From Chondrus crispus (lineage: Eukaryota > Rhodophyta > Florideophyceae > Gigartinales > Gigartinaceae): a stretch of 64,000 nucleotides of DNA. Below the pieces are notes generated by a model. That model made no database searches and was not told the origin of the DNA. It was given only the letters and a program-made list of their open reading frames with translations. The number at the start of each line of letters is the position of its first letter. Position 1 is the first letter of the stretch. Of the stretch, positions 11,779-22,689 are shown piece by piece. The stretch spans positions 62,001-126,000 of the forward strand of contig NW_005178858.1 in NCBI RefSeq assembly GCF_000350225.1. Direction: 5' to 3'. A program made the translations under genes and the position numbers.

Positions 11779-12239
11779 CAGTATAGACATTTGGTAGTAC
11801 TTCTCCTTTATAATAAGCAAGAAACCAATTTCATTTCAACCGAGAAGTAGTGTAGTCGCCTGCAAGGGCGTATGTATCATCTTGGGGCCATAGCTTGTTC
11901 CTCGCTAAGCGCTATCCGTTCCAAAAATGTCTTCGGAGAACTCGACGAGTTCTCGACGTTTTGAGTCCCAGGAAGGTTTTACAGCTCCCACCTGAGCAGG
12001 ACACGGAATATGGTGACGATTCTTAAGAGCGTCCACAGCGGTTGGGGGTCCCTTCTATGTTCTCCAAACGTATAACGATTGCGTTCGTGCTTCAATCACG
12101 GTGCATTTCAGAGTGCAACTAATTTTAGAATGAACCGCCGCCCTTGATGTAGGCACCACACCGGTCAGCACTAAAATTTTACAATGAGGTCCCACACCCA
12201 CTGTAATAATATAGATCCTTCCGGTTCGGTTTTAACCCG
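11779..12239. other. No supported gene
   Basis: Only short frames and no recognised repeat, apart from sequence grading into the LTR relic to the right. Confidence 0.4.
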
Positions 12240-13030
12240 TCACGGAGGGGGTGTCCACGGTAGCGGTAAAATTATAACACCACCAACCTCTCTGCGAGGG
12301 CGGCGGTTATGAATCCGATTAACGGGCCAGTGGAATTGCGACCCGGGAGGGGATAGGGCTCAATGGGCGTACGCTTCCACTAGGCGGTGGAACGACCACA
12401 GTGGGAAGAGTGTGCTTGCGGCCCTCAAGAATAACCCGCACGAGACGATCTACGTTCTCAAGTTTTTCCTGAGTTCTGGTCAAAAAGGTCGCTACCCCCC
12501 TTTACTCTGGGGGCGTGCTGCCTCGGTCCCTAAGTACGTCGCCTCCGGCGGCCGGGCAGTACACTAATGATCCACTTCTACTTTGGATCAATACTGTGTA
12601 GTACCTCTACTGTACTCTACCGGAGAGTAATTCGCACAGCGGCACACGTGGCTGTGCTCCTGCCACATGTACTCGTGGCAGAGCGCGCACCACGTGTGCT
12701 GGCTGGGACTCCCCCAGCTGACACTCCGATTACACTATTTTCTACGCCCCTGCAGTAGGACCTTCTAGTCTACTGTACCCTATCGGGACGTAATACGTAC
12801 GGCGGTACACGTGGCCATTCCGTCGCCATCTGTCACCCGTGGCGTTACGTGCACCCCGTGTACAAGCTGAGTTATCCCCTGCCTTTCAAGTATCGTCTGA
12901 TCACCGCTACGGGATCTCCCTCCGGGTCGTTACTTTTACCGACACCGGTCGGTACCCGTTCTCCCACACCCACCTCGCACTCACTCTCCATCTTAGCGAG
13001 ACCAGCCACTACTACCAGCAAGCCGATTGC
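12240..13030 (+). repeat. Degenerate LTR relic with CACGTG sites
   Basis: It shares ordered blocks with 4140-4700 (TTTACT plus G-rich run, CCTCCGGCGGCCGGG, GGcaCACGTGGCTG, aCCACGTGTGCTgGCTGGG). It carries CACGTG at 12645-12650, 12691-12696 and 12808-12813. It resembles, in composition and motif content, the LTR of the Ty3 element at 48082-58982. I infer a decayed solo LTR; boundaries are approximate. Confidence 0.45.
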
Positions 13031-13649
13031 TACTAGTGACTATGCCTACGAAGAGCACACTGCACCACATGCTCCAAGATGACTATTCGGAGGAAACCGA
13101 ACTTGCGGCTGTCGTGTGGTATCCAATGCAAACTATGGCGGCGTTACAACTTCAAGTCACAGCGCAGCAAGCTGGCGGCTCTCGTCCCGGCCGTAGCTCG
13201 AACGTCTCGCGTGACGTTCGCGTCGCTCATTGGCGTCTAATGCTAGACAACTTCTGGCCTGCCGCGGATTTGAGACCCGACAGGTCTGTGCAAGAGGGAC
13301 GTGTATACTACCCGGAACAGTAGATCGGCGTTTCCGTATTTCGCGCCATCTATTTGATCGCAATTTTGCCAACGGTGTGATGCACGACCAGGTCTTGCTC
13401 CGGGGGCTAAAACCAGATTGCAAGTCTGGTGCCTCGCCCTTCGAGAGGGTAATCGCATCCTTACGGTACTTTGCATATGGATCTCCAGGAGATAATCTGG
13501 ATGAGTATGTTAGACTAGGAGAGGCAACTGCACTGCAGTGGATGAAACAATATGGTCAGTCCTACAAAACATTTGTCCTCGTTGCTTGCCCGCGCTCACT
13601 GCTACAGAACTTGTTGCGATTGCCAATGGGCCGTGTCCCACAAATGTGA
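13027..13649 (+). pseudogene. PIF/Harbinger transposase, N-terminal half
   Basis: The first frame gives GGSRPGRSSNVSRDV then LMLDNFW, the usual N-terminal leader of this Harbinger subfamily. After a shift near 13260-13320 a second frame gives FRISRHLFDRNF, ASPFERVIASLRYFAYG and LDEYVRLGEATALQWMKQY, matching the helical region that precedes the DDE domain. The DDE domain itself is missing, because the sequence stops after about 13649, where copia-derived sequence begins on the other strand. It belongs to the same subfamily as the remnant at 16040-17100 (compare YGTSADDVDEYVRISESTALEALKRF) but is a separate copy. Confidence 0.65.
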
Positions 13650-13679
13650 CCCCCGAAAATGAGGAATGCAGCCCACGTC

Positions 13680-15660
13680 CTTAACTTGTTGCAATGAGCT
13701 GAGTGTCTCCTTTGTTATCTTCATATCCTCTTCTCAAGGACTAATGGTTAGTATACAATTAACAAAGAACAAGAGCCAGATACTGTTTCTGGTGAACGCG
13801 CACTCGTCTGAAATCAGAGCTTTGAAGGCCACTTTCTTCATAATTGCTCACCACTTCTCGTTTCATACGCGGGGTCCTCCTTTCAAGCCGTACAAGCCAT
13901 TTTCAATCGAAGAACTACATCCTGTCTGCACAATGGCATTTCTTCCGGTGGCAAGATGTAAACATATACATATACGTCACCATGGAGAAAGCGGGTTTTC
14001 CATCCATCTGATGAACCAACAGCCCCTTCTGAACTGTGGCTCTTACAGTGATAAAATCAACGACTGGGGCAAATGTGTGAGCTATACATCCCTGCAGGTA
14101 CCTCTTCACGACCAAACATGCCTTTTCATGAGTAACTGAGCCGTCGGCATATAGTTTAAAAAGAAACACGAGTCTTGCTGGCAAAAGTTTCCAGTCCCTT
14201 GACTAGTGGACTGCTTCCCATGTCTTATGCGCCTTTAAGAATGATGGCTCTGAATAGATTACATCCTGCCTCTGAAACGCATATTCTAATGACTATGCTT
14301 CCTGAATGACCTGCGGCTCCGAAAGGGCTTCACTGGTTGCAATGTCTGTACATCTAGGTTCAAAGGTACTGTGTCTGCGGTCTATCACGTCGGGGGTACC
14401 GACTCTGAGGCTCCGTGCGATTTTTCTCGTGAGAGTCATCGTTTTCAACGTCTTCCATATCGGCTGGTACGTAAATACGCATCTCCGACGCATCACAGAG
14501 AATCGGTAGATTTGAATCCTCGTTCTAATTCGGCAAGGTGGGGCCTTGTGATAAGCTATCTACTGTAGGCATCTCTTTCTAAGATGGAAGATTGACACCT
14601 GTCGTTGCCGAAGTACTTGCTTCAATGCCTGTACTACTCGGGGAAACGTCATTGGTTTCTGTGCCAATAGTTGAGTCATTAGCCTCCGAGAACTACTACC
14701 ATGCAGGGAATACTTCTTAATCAATCTTGATGTCCCGCCACCAATTAGCCTCCTCAGAACTGCACATTCAGACCTAGTACTGGCTACTATCCTTTCTATC
14801 CATCAATATGTCCCGTTCTGCTTTCTCGTCATACTTCCTCCCCTTTTATTTGAGTGTGTGAACACAACCGAATGGCCCGAATACCGACAAGTGATCGATC
14901 CTGAGCTTGTGACCGGCCATCATGTCATACGAAGACATGTCCTTCCTTCGAGGGCAACAGGAGCGATTCCGTATATTGTCTGCATGGACTACAGCCTCAG
15001 CCCAAAGGCGTCTTGGTAGACCAGCATAGCTTCGCGTTGATCTCGCGCGCTCAGCAATGACTCGATTGGCACGCTCAGCAGTGCCATTCTCTATAGGAAA
15101 ATTTGGAGAACTCCTTTTCACCTCGACTACTTCATCTAAGAGACACTTATTCAGGGCGATGTACTCGCCCTTATTGTCGCTATTCAATAGCTTGACAGTA
15201 CATTCGGTCCTTCGCTTGAACCAACTGACGTAACGCTTGAACTCGTCTGCAACCTGACTGTTTTTGCGTACTATCGGAAAATTCTGATGAAGCCTGAGGT
15301 CTGTTCCACAAACAACACGTAGTATCGCCAACCAAATATAGAAGCGGATGAAATTGGGCCACACACACCCTTGTGCACGACATCTCCCACAAATCGAGCA
15401 TGGAATGGATGGATTCTTATGACGGACCACCAGATACCGTTTCCCCTTCGTGCAGCTGGAGCAAATTGAATGTGTAGTAGTTCTTCTTGTTAAAGGAGGA
15501 AAGTACTGTATAGCGTTCGACTACGAAAGCTTCTTGAAACTCTTGATGTTAGCATGTCCCAGTCGCGCATGCCATAGTTTCTCAATGGATGCGGAAACGG
15601 CAACAGTCGGCCCGGAATCTTTCTCACAAACTTCTACAGTGTACAAGCCTTGAGATTTAC
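13680..15660 (-). pseudogene. Degenerate Ty1/copia pol (integrase and reverse transcriptase)
   Basis: Read on the minus strand, the right part (about 15545-15590) gives LWHARLGHANI, the GAG-pre-integrase motif. The next open stretch (14846-15430) is an integrase core with LNSDNKGEYI and PIENGTAERANRVI. The left part (13680-14184) is reverse transcriptase: LYADGSV, ARLVF, TFAPVVDF, TVRATVQKG, LVHQMD, then YGLKGGPR. The catalytic YVDD of copia enzymes is lost (the aligned positions read FFVNC), and stops and frameshifts occur throughout. The order integrase before reverse transcriptase identifies Ty1/copia rather than Ty3/gypsy. No LTRs were found. Confidence 0.75.
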
Positions 15661-16039
15661 TAGACCTGATACCAACAGATGATACTAAGAGTGTCCGCAC
15701 CGGTCACTGACTGAGAGTACCAAATACCCAATTTTCTCTCATATTTGTCGAAATCCTATTGGGTGGGCTAAACGTTTCAAAGAGCCGTTTGGACCAGCAC
15801 ATTCCTACCGGTTCTGGCTCAAACGCGAACTCTAACCTTCCTCACCGCATTGCGCCTCTGACTTTATTCCAGTATTCAACAAGAAGAAGCCGGCCGTACT
15901 TCCCCACGACATAGAGGACACGTCTTTTGTAGACACTGATTCAAACGACAGAAACCTGTGATCACAGGTGTCTGAACTCGAGGTCACAGTGTGCGAAAAC
16001 GAACATCACCGACAACCAGAGCATGCCTGATTTTATGAG

Positions 16040-17100
16040 CACTGATACCATTTCCAACAACATCCTCTGTGACGAGCTTGGCTCTAGTGACATGTTCCAT
16101 CTCATTGACGATTTATTGGAGAGTACTCTCTTCCTTCGCTTTCACTATCACGTGATAGTGAAAGCGAAGAAAGTGGTCTCGGGCGTGTTTCAGCACCAGG
16201 CCGGACCGGTAACATTGACTGTGGACATATCGATGGCGCCAAGCGTCTACACAACGATTACTTCTCCAACGACCCAACATACACTTCTGAGCATTTTCAC
16301 GTCGTTTTTGAATATGCTTGCCTGTCTTTCGTCGTTAAATGGCTACCATAGAAGAGAAAGAAGCATAATTTCAACAGAAGAGAGACTATACTGGTCGCAT
16401 GGGTCTGACAACATATCAAAAGGGGACTGCAGCTCTTCTCCAACTAGCGTATGGCACATCGGCAGATGATGTGGATGAATATGTCCGCATTAGTGAGTCC
16501 ACGGCATTAGAAGCTTTGAAGCGATTTTGCGTGGCTGTTGTGAAGCTTTTTAGTGGCGAGCATCTTCGAGCCCCAACCAAAGAAGATTTGAGGAAGATCT
16601 TGGCACGGTCTGGAAAGCGTGGAATTCCCGGGTGCATAGGAAGCATTTACTGTGCCAAATGGAAATGACGCAACTGCCCTACTGCGCACTACGGCCAACA
16701 CACAGGTAAAGAGGGAGTAACAACCGTGACCATGGAGGCGATTGCCGATGACAATCTCTGGATATGGCATTTATTCTTCGGCATGCCGGGTGCGCCAACG
16801 ACATATATGTTCTAGATGCATCTCCGTAACAGACGAAGATTTTTCGGGGACGTACCTTCCCCCGATCTAGTGCACAATTGCCGGAGTTCAGAATCGTATT
16901 CCGTACTTTATGTCTGATTCAATTTACTCGAACTGGCCATTTTTTCTACACTCTGTGTTGAAGCCATCCACTTTAATTCAGAAACTGATTGAAAAATTCC
17001 AGGAGGCGTTTCGTAAAGAGGTTGAAAGGGCATTTGGTCTTCTTCAAGCCAAGTTTCACATTGTTGCTAACCGGTGCTTAACCCCAAGGGCATCCGCTAG
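16040..17100 (+). pseudogene. PIF/Harbinger transposase remnant
   Basis: Plus-strand frames give, in order: LIDDLLESTLF (acidic leader), DSESEESG, RLHNDYFSNDPTYTSEHF, MGLTTYQKGTAALLQLAYG, DDVDEYVRISESTAL, RGIPGCIGSIYCAKW, VTTVTMEAIADDNLWIWHLFFGMPG, YFMSDSIYSNWPFF and RKEVERAFGLLQAKFHIV. This is a nearly full-length plant/oomycete-type Harbinger transposase with the DDE domain. The first catalytic Asp appears as Tyr (SIYC instead of SIDC). At least four frameshifts occur, one of them at a hairpin (16134-16169) that inserts an inverted copy of the acidic leader coding sequence. The 3' end runs into the hairpin 17105-17155. Confidence 0.75.
16134..16169. repeat. Perfect 36 bp palindrome inside Harbinger gene
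   Basis: The sequence is its own reverse complement with no spacer, centred on CACGTG (16149-16154). It can be extended by four more base pairs on each side with one mismatch. The right arm encodes the acidic transposase leader (DSESEE); the left arm is the inverted copy and changes the frame. Confidence 0.9.
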
Positions 17101-17104
17101 ACGT

Positions 17105-17155
17105 TTCATTACTTTTTTCAGAAAGGGAGCCTCCCTTTCCGAAAAAAGTAATGAA
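17105..17155. repeat. Hairpin, 25 bp arms, 1-base loop
   Basis: Left arm 17105-17129 and right arm 17131-17155 are inverted copies with a single mismatch and one spacer base. It lies exactly where Harbinger sequence (plus strand) meets Ty3 integrase sequence (minus strand). Confidence 0.9.
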
Positions 17156-17790
17156 TTGTCATCAGTGGTACGAATGTTATAAAGTATCCCATTAAAACTT
17201 CAGCTGTTGTAGCTGCATCGGCATGCTTACATGCACGCAATGCAAAATAACCAGAGAAGTCATCCTTTAGTATTAAGATGTACCCATGCCCAGAAACTGA
17301 TTCTCCGATAAAGAGAAAATCAAAATGTAGCTGTTCAGAGACTCTTTCAGCATGTACTTGCTGAACAAGTGGACGTGGTACGTTAGATCCAGTTGCAGAG
17401 ATTTTGAAAACAAAGCAGCATTGCACAAGGGCCTTAACATCAGATTCTAAAGTTGACCATGCGATTTTTCCTCAACAATTTGGGTCGTTAGATGAATCCT
17501 CCGGTGTCCACCCATTCCGAGATGTGCAGAAACACGAATACGTAGATGTAACTCTTGACAATCATCTGGTATACAAAGTCTTCCAGCCGAATTTCTCCAT
17601 AGTTCATCTGATAGAACATATTCACTGCCTTCAGGTGGAGGAGTTTTTCCTTGAGATAATGGTATAAATATTTTAACACGTGGCCAGTGTGTGTGGTATT
17701 CTCGCCCGCCTTAGATTTCACTATGGCAACAATGGTAGAGATTCTCTTGGGAGGCAAGATAATTTCTCCTTCATTGCCGTCGGGTGGCAA
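17118..17790 (-). pseudogene. Degenerate Ty3/gypsy integrase fragment
   Basis: Minus-strand frames give an H2C2-type zinc-binding region. One frame reads IPDDCQELHLRIRV then GGHRR; a neighbouring frame later reads FKISATGSNVPRPLVQQVHAERVSEQLHFDF then ILILKDDFSGYFALRACKHADAATTAEVLM. This is the start of the integrase core with its first catalytic Asp (HFDFL) and the second acidic region. The change of frame between the two parts, several stops and the loss of everything beyond the hairpin at 17105-17155 make it a dead fragment. It belongs to a different Ty3 lineage from the two large elements in this window, judging by the distinct linker between zinc finger and core. Confidence 0.6.
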
Positions 17791-18459
17791 GAGTCAAAAC
17801 CTGCACGCCAAAGGCCGAGTAAGGTGCGTGCATGAAATCCAGGACAAGTGCTTCATTGGATGAATCAAACCATAACATGGCCACATTCAGTATTGCACAT
17901 GAAACGTAATATTTTGTGAAGCGGCCGGATATTGGAGAGTCTACTAATCAGCAATTCTATGAAACTTTTCGTTTAAACAGGATGCAAGACAGGTGCGTCG
18001 AAACAACAACAAACGCTTCAGGAAGCATTTTCAGATATTCGTCCTTTCGCCTCCTTAAAGAGATTAAAAGTAAGTACAACTGTGGCACCCCCACAAGGGC
18101 AAATTTTCCATTCTTCATTTGGCACGATGTCAATGACTTCTGCGCCGACATAAAAAAGTCCTCCATCCTCCTTCGGAACCTGCACTATATTCCGACATGC
18201 ACCACGTCCCCGTCCACCACACACCCCCACATCCCTTTGCTACCCTCAGCTCTGTCGAAACGCCCTACCTAGCCATGTAATCACTTCTTTCGTCACCCCG
18301 GCCTCCGTTGCCCGCTATTTACTCAACGACAGCCGCCATCCCTTCCCCTTCCTGGCATCGAATGCGGACCTAGCGAACCCTTCCGATGCACCTCCCATCC
18401 CTTCCAACCGTTCACGGTCCTACGCCACCCCACCATCAAAGCCTCCGCAACCTGCCCAA
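17791..18459. other. No firm gene
   Basis: A minus-strand frame (18018-18230) reads EVIDIVPNEEWKICPCGGATV, which looks protein-like but matches nothing I know. Otherwise there are only short frames. Confidence 0.3.
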
Positions 18460-19190
18460 GTGCATCCCCGCACTCGGCGTTTTAGGTTCACGGATGCTGA
18501 AGACGTGCAACTCTTCAAGGCTATTTCTTGCGCCGGAGCACACCTTGTTCCTTGGGGCCGTAAAAGTGCCCTCTTTGAAGAGGCTCATGCAACCATTCTA
18601 CGAACGGCCCCTAGGATTATTGTTGGTGGGAAGGAGCCTCCGTCCCAGATCTGTTTTGAAGAAAGGGTCAATGCAATTGTAGTCAAGCGGCGGGAGGGGT
18701 TGAAGCGCACACTGGGAGAATGGGGAATTGTGGAAGTTTATGAGGAACGGGACACCCATTCGGACAATCTCATACTAGAGATCGATGAACATATGGAGAA
18801 GGAAAGGGCGGGTGAAGAGTATCGACCGGAGATTGAAAGGAGGCTGACCGCAGCAGGAGTAGAGCTTCGGAACATGGCTCTTCATCGCGGACGGGGTCGG
18901 CGGAGTGGGATTGTGACAATGGATGTCGATGGAGACAGTTTCGTGCGTGCGGCAAGCCCGTCGCAGGCGGGAACAAAAAGCAAAAGTCGGAAATATTCAC
19001 GAATCCGATGATGAGGCGCCTGAAACATTGGTCAGTGATATCGCTGTCCGTCACTAACGAGGGAAAGAGCGCCTCAAACTTGAAAACACCGCAACTACCT
19101 AGAAGAGAAGCGTATAGAAGATGAATGTAGGCGATTTAACGCGGCTCAGATTTGAAAGTGTATGACGCCCTCTATTGAATAGATGAAAGA
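18460..19190 (+). pseudogene. Myb/SANT-like Harbinger partner gene
   Basis: An open frame of 183 codons (18460-19011) encodes FRFTDAEDVQLFKAI, GAHLVPWGRKSALFEEAHATIL and FEERVNAIVVKRREGLKRTLGEWG. This is a single Myb/SANT-like domain with a long insertion, followed by acidic helices (EEYRPEIERRL). After the stop, other frames continue with ERLKLEN and EEKRIEDECRRFNAAQ, a coiled-coil tail that appears frameshifted. Its 3' end faces the 3' end of the Harbinger transposase remnant at 19455-20500, the same tail-to-tail layout as 6383-8385. The N-terminal domain might still be expressed, but the full protein is broken. Confidence 0.5.
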
Positions 19191-19454
19191 GGTTGTGGAA
19201 ATCTAGGAGCGAAAGAAATCAATGGTGGAGATGTCGGACATGATTGATACATTGGCGTCCGTCGTCAAGAAGCCTTCGTAATTCGCCGTCGCGCCTGTCG
19301 CGCTTCGCACTCCGCCCGAAACGAAATTTACTCTGCATTTAAGTACTGGGACAACGTGGGCGAAGGGCATTTGAGGTGCGCCGGCACCTGGCCGCCGGCT
19401 TCCAGACATGTACTCAGGTTCAAAAGAGAGGCTGGAGCATTAGAAATGAGCGCG

Positions 19455-20500
19455 ATGGGTGCCTACCGCACTTTCAGTGCGCGGGAGAAGTCGTTTAGCG
19501 ACCACTGTTGTATTAGATCCATATAGTTACACTCAAACGAAACATGAATTGCACTCATCCGTGTGTTGTATACTTCCTCTTCAACTGTCAGTTGAAGACG
19601 AAGTATACAACACAGTGGTAAAGTGTACTACCTGCGGCAGTAAATGGCACCTGCATCCATGAAATGGGCATGTATGCAGCATCTCCATACAGATAGAGCT
19701 GCCTACCGTCGATATGGAGAAGATTGTCGAGCTTCTCTTCAATTCCACTTTCGTTTAGTGGCGTAACTTCATGCCTACGTCCGAACGTTGGCCCATATAT
19801 CGAAAATAACATAACATCTGGCGTTATGATTGTCCGATAGATAAGGCAGTTCATCTTCCAGCGTCCTAAAGATCAACTCCTTTCATGGCTACCACGTCCC
19901 CCTGGTCTTGTCATTCTTACTTTTGACAGTCAATAAAACTAACAGAGCCATCAAGAGGTGCACCACCAGTCCTCATTCTGTCAGCACAGAGCTCCGTTCT
20001 AGCCGTTAGAATACCTTCCCGTAGAGACGTCACTAGATAACCCTTTGTCTGCATGAAACACTCAACCACGTCCCAAAGGACCGCACTTAGATAGGATGCG
20101 TGCCGACCGGACAGATGTTCGACATATACCCACTTACACGGGGAACAGAGCCTACGCAACACAATGCAGCAAGCCGTCAAAGGGGCGCGACGAAATACAT
20201 TGCTTCCCGTCTTCCCTGGGTCCCATTCTATGATTGCAGATACCTCGGCGACATCCTTGACTTGAAAAAGGGAACCGCGTGAAGCTCACTCGTCTGAACA
20301 GACGTTTAGATTCAAAGTGTTGTTAGATGTACCGATCGACCGAATGGAATCTTATAGATATCTCTGCAGGTTCGTTGAGGTCTTGCAAGACCTCCCAGAA
20401 CACACTATAATTGCGCCTTTACAGCATGCAGGATCAGAGCACGTTGGCGCTTGGATCGGTACCGCGAAACCGTCTCGCTGATTGCAAAATCGGTTTTCCT
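19455..20500 (-). pseudogene. PIF/Harbinger (HARBI-like) transposase remnant
   Basis: Minus-strand frames give ACCIVLRRLCSP, EHLSGRHASYLSAVLWDVVECF, GGAPLDGSVSFIDCQK, MNCLIYRTIITPDVM, SIYGPTFGRRHEVTPLNESGIEEKL and RQLYLYGDAAYMPISWMQVPFTAAGST. After an inserted inverted repeat they continue with VYNTRMSAIHVSFECNYMDLIQQWSL. This is the same subfamily as 6383-7330. The catalytic first Asp (FIDC) and second Asp (YGDAAY) are kept. Lesions are stops after FIDCQK and the hairpin at 19562-19614, where coding sequence for VYNT is preceded by its inverted duplicate. The Myb-like partner lies immediately downstream in tail-to-tail orientation. Confidence 0.7.
19562..19614. repeat. Hairpin, 26 bp arms, 1-base loop, in Harbinger gene
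   Basis: Arms 19562-19587 and 19589-19614 are inverted copies with one mismatch. The left-hand arm (minus-strand downstream) carries the codons for VYNT of the transposase; the other arm is an inverted duplicate inserted before it. Confidence 0.9.
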
Positions 20501-20504
20501 CATG

Positions 20505-20570
20505 TTAAAACACCCTCATGTTCAGTCCTCACCCTCATGAGGGTGAGGACTGAACATGAGGGTGTTTTAA
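20505..20570. repeat. Perfect 66 bp palindrome without spacer
   Basis: All 33 base pairs match about the centre between 20537 and 20538, with no loop base. It lies between the 5' part of the Harbinger remnant and the left end of the pogo element at 20623. No other copy of its sequence is seen in the window. Confidence 0.95.
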
Positions 20571-20622
20571 GGGAAACACGTCATGGATTGAGTGTGTGAA
20601 GTCATTGAACTTCGCCCTTGTA

Positions 20623-22686
20623 CAGTAATCCGTCATTTCAAGGAACGTCTTGGTGGACAAACGCTTGTTCCTTCTGGCCAGGGGTTCCTTACAAAGAGGA
20701 GCCCATTTTTACTTCTGAAAATAGCTATCGATACTGGTTTGATGCATTCTATCAGCCTTCCTACGTCTTTGAGCGGATAATAAACAACGTAAATCGCGCT
20801 GCAGCCTCAAATTGAGCACTGGTTGCATTTCACTGATTCTTAGAGCTGTTCTGATTGCCCTTTCTGCCTCATTGACAGATATTGCGCAGTCGTCGGCGTC
20901 CACATCTTTCCCTTCACTCTCACTTTCTGAATCCCGTCCATGCGCCTCTACTACAGCTGATGCCATTGTAAAATCAGTGACGTTCTCGTGAACTTCAACG
21001 TCGTCCGAGTTCAGGATATTTTCTATCGACATCTGTGTACACGTTGGGACTAAATTATTGATTACACTCCCTAGCTCTGCATTCTCTGCCGTTTCTATAT
21101 CTGTTCCGGCTTGATTCTGTACCTCATCACTGGTATGCGTGTGCAGCAATCCAGCTCAATCCCGACAATGCGCGATCACCGTTCCCGGTATCTCTTCCCA
21201 ACGGCCTTCAGACACTTCAATGCAGTCAACTGATTAATATGGTAAATATTTGCATTACCCTCCTCTAAAACACCAAGAGCTCGACTATACTGTACTGTAC
21301 GATATTTTCGCTTTAGACTTGCGATTATCTCAGCGTCCATACGTTGCAATTTGGTGGTTGTGCTTGGTGGTAAAAACCGAACATCCACAGCAGAGAGATG
21401 AGGAAGACACTGACTTGACCCATGTCCTGAAAAGTTATCCAACAACAACAGCACTTTTCTACCGGGCGTCTGCTCAACGAAAGCTTCAAATCGAAGCAGA
21501 CATTCGAAAAATAGCGAAGTATCATCCATGCCTTTTTGTTTGCCCAGTAGTCAAACCCCAATTCCGAACCACACTTGCGACGAAAGCATCGCGGCCGAAG
21601 AACATTTCCAATAATCATCAACGGAAACTTCTGCGATCCACTTGCATTTGCACACACCAACAACGTCAGCCTTATTTTGTCCTTTTTCCGCCCTTGCAGA
21701 AGGGCATTCGATATAGTTCTGTCAGGTGGCATGCGATAGTTGATGACGGTTTCATCAGCCTTAAATATGTCTTCTCTGTGGTAGTCCTTACAGATTTGTC
21801 GGAGCATTGGCAGTTGCCAGACATGACATGTCTGCATCACCTAATTCTCCGTGCATTTATCTTGATTTCTAGTTCCAACGCTGCTGAAATCTCCACAACC
21901 ATCCTCTTGTGAACTTCATCTCAATCTGACTAGCACCTGGCAATAAAGCATTAACTTCGGATCGGAGTCGTTTGCCTTTTTCGCATATCATTTCTCCTGT
22001 TACATATATTTGTGCATAGTAATCGTCATTGATCCATTGGGTCAGCTGTTCCTCAATTGCCGGCTGCGCTCCACGGCGTCGACGCTTGCAATCATTTTCC
22101 GGTAGATTTGCGACATTCGCCAAATTCTGTAAACGAGAGAGGGCAGGTTTGGAGGGTGTAAAAGGTAGTTTGAACTGCTGTATGGCCAACGCAATTGCAT
22201 CAAGCCGAACTGTCTGAAAGGCACGTTTGCGTCTGAAATTTTCTTTCCTAATGGCAAGCTTTTGCTTGTTGGTCAGAAAATGTCTGGTCATTTGTGAGTG
22301 AAGGGAAGAGGTGGGAGAGAATTGGAGGAGCAGGCCGAAGTTTAAGTCCAACAGACGTTGCTGCAATTGAGACGGTGATGGGGGCTGCGATTCTCGGACG
22401 TTACACTTCTCCATAATTTAGAGTGCCTGCTGTATGTGTTTGAATGCACTGAACTAGATTTCCGGTAAAGTATCGGAACACCGTTCCTTGTGGATAATGT
22501 TTGGCCCATAAATTACCCCATTTCAGGGGTTTTTATGATTTGTTCTTTTCGTCTTTTCCGTGTGGCGAGGGAGAAAGGAACGGTCAGTTGAGGCAGGATT
22601 CCACGTTACGAAGATGGGAAACATATGCTTGTTCCCTGTGGCGAGGGATTTCTTATATTGTAGTTCCCTAAAACGAGGGATTATTG
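20623..22686 (-). mobile_element. Pogo/Tigger-like transposon, degenerate
   Basis: A 2064 bp element flanked by TA (20621-20622 and 22687-22688). The left end starts CAGTAATCCGTCATTTCAAG. The right end read inwards starts CAATAATCCCTCGTTTTAGG, so the terminal repeats match at roughly 19 of 24 positions. The right sub-terminal region repeats the motif TTCCCT-(4-5 bases)-CGAGGGA at 22632-22652 and 22663-22682, with a weaker copy near 22555-22575; these are possible transposase binding sites. The coding region runs right to left. Confidence 0.8.
20709..22414 (-). pseudogene. Pogo/Tigger transposase, broken
   Basis: Reading leftwards, 22414-21869 gives a basic N-terminus (FRRKRAFQTVRLDAI) and a CENP-B-type helix-turn-helix (GAQPAIEEQLTQWI...GASQIEMKFTRGWLWRFQQRWN). 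Then 21840-21325 gives FKADETVINYRMPPDRT with the first catalytic Asp. Then 21529-21176 gives LLLLDNFSGHG (second Asp) and FLPPSTTTKLQRMDAEII (third Asp, 33 residues later). The tail 21149-20709 is acidic (DSESESEGKDVD) and ends QTSIDSYFQK. That end fits a PCNA-interacting (PIP) box, Q-x-x-I-x-x-[FY]-F, a feature established for Drosophila pogo transposase. Frameshifts separate the four blocks. All catalytic residues are still readable. Confidence 0.8.
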
Positions 22687-22689
22687 TAC

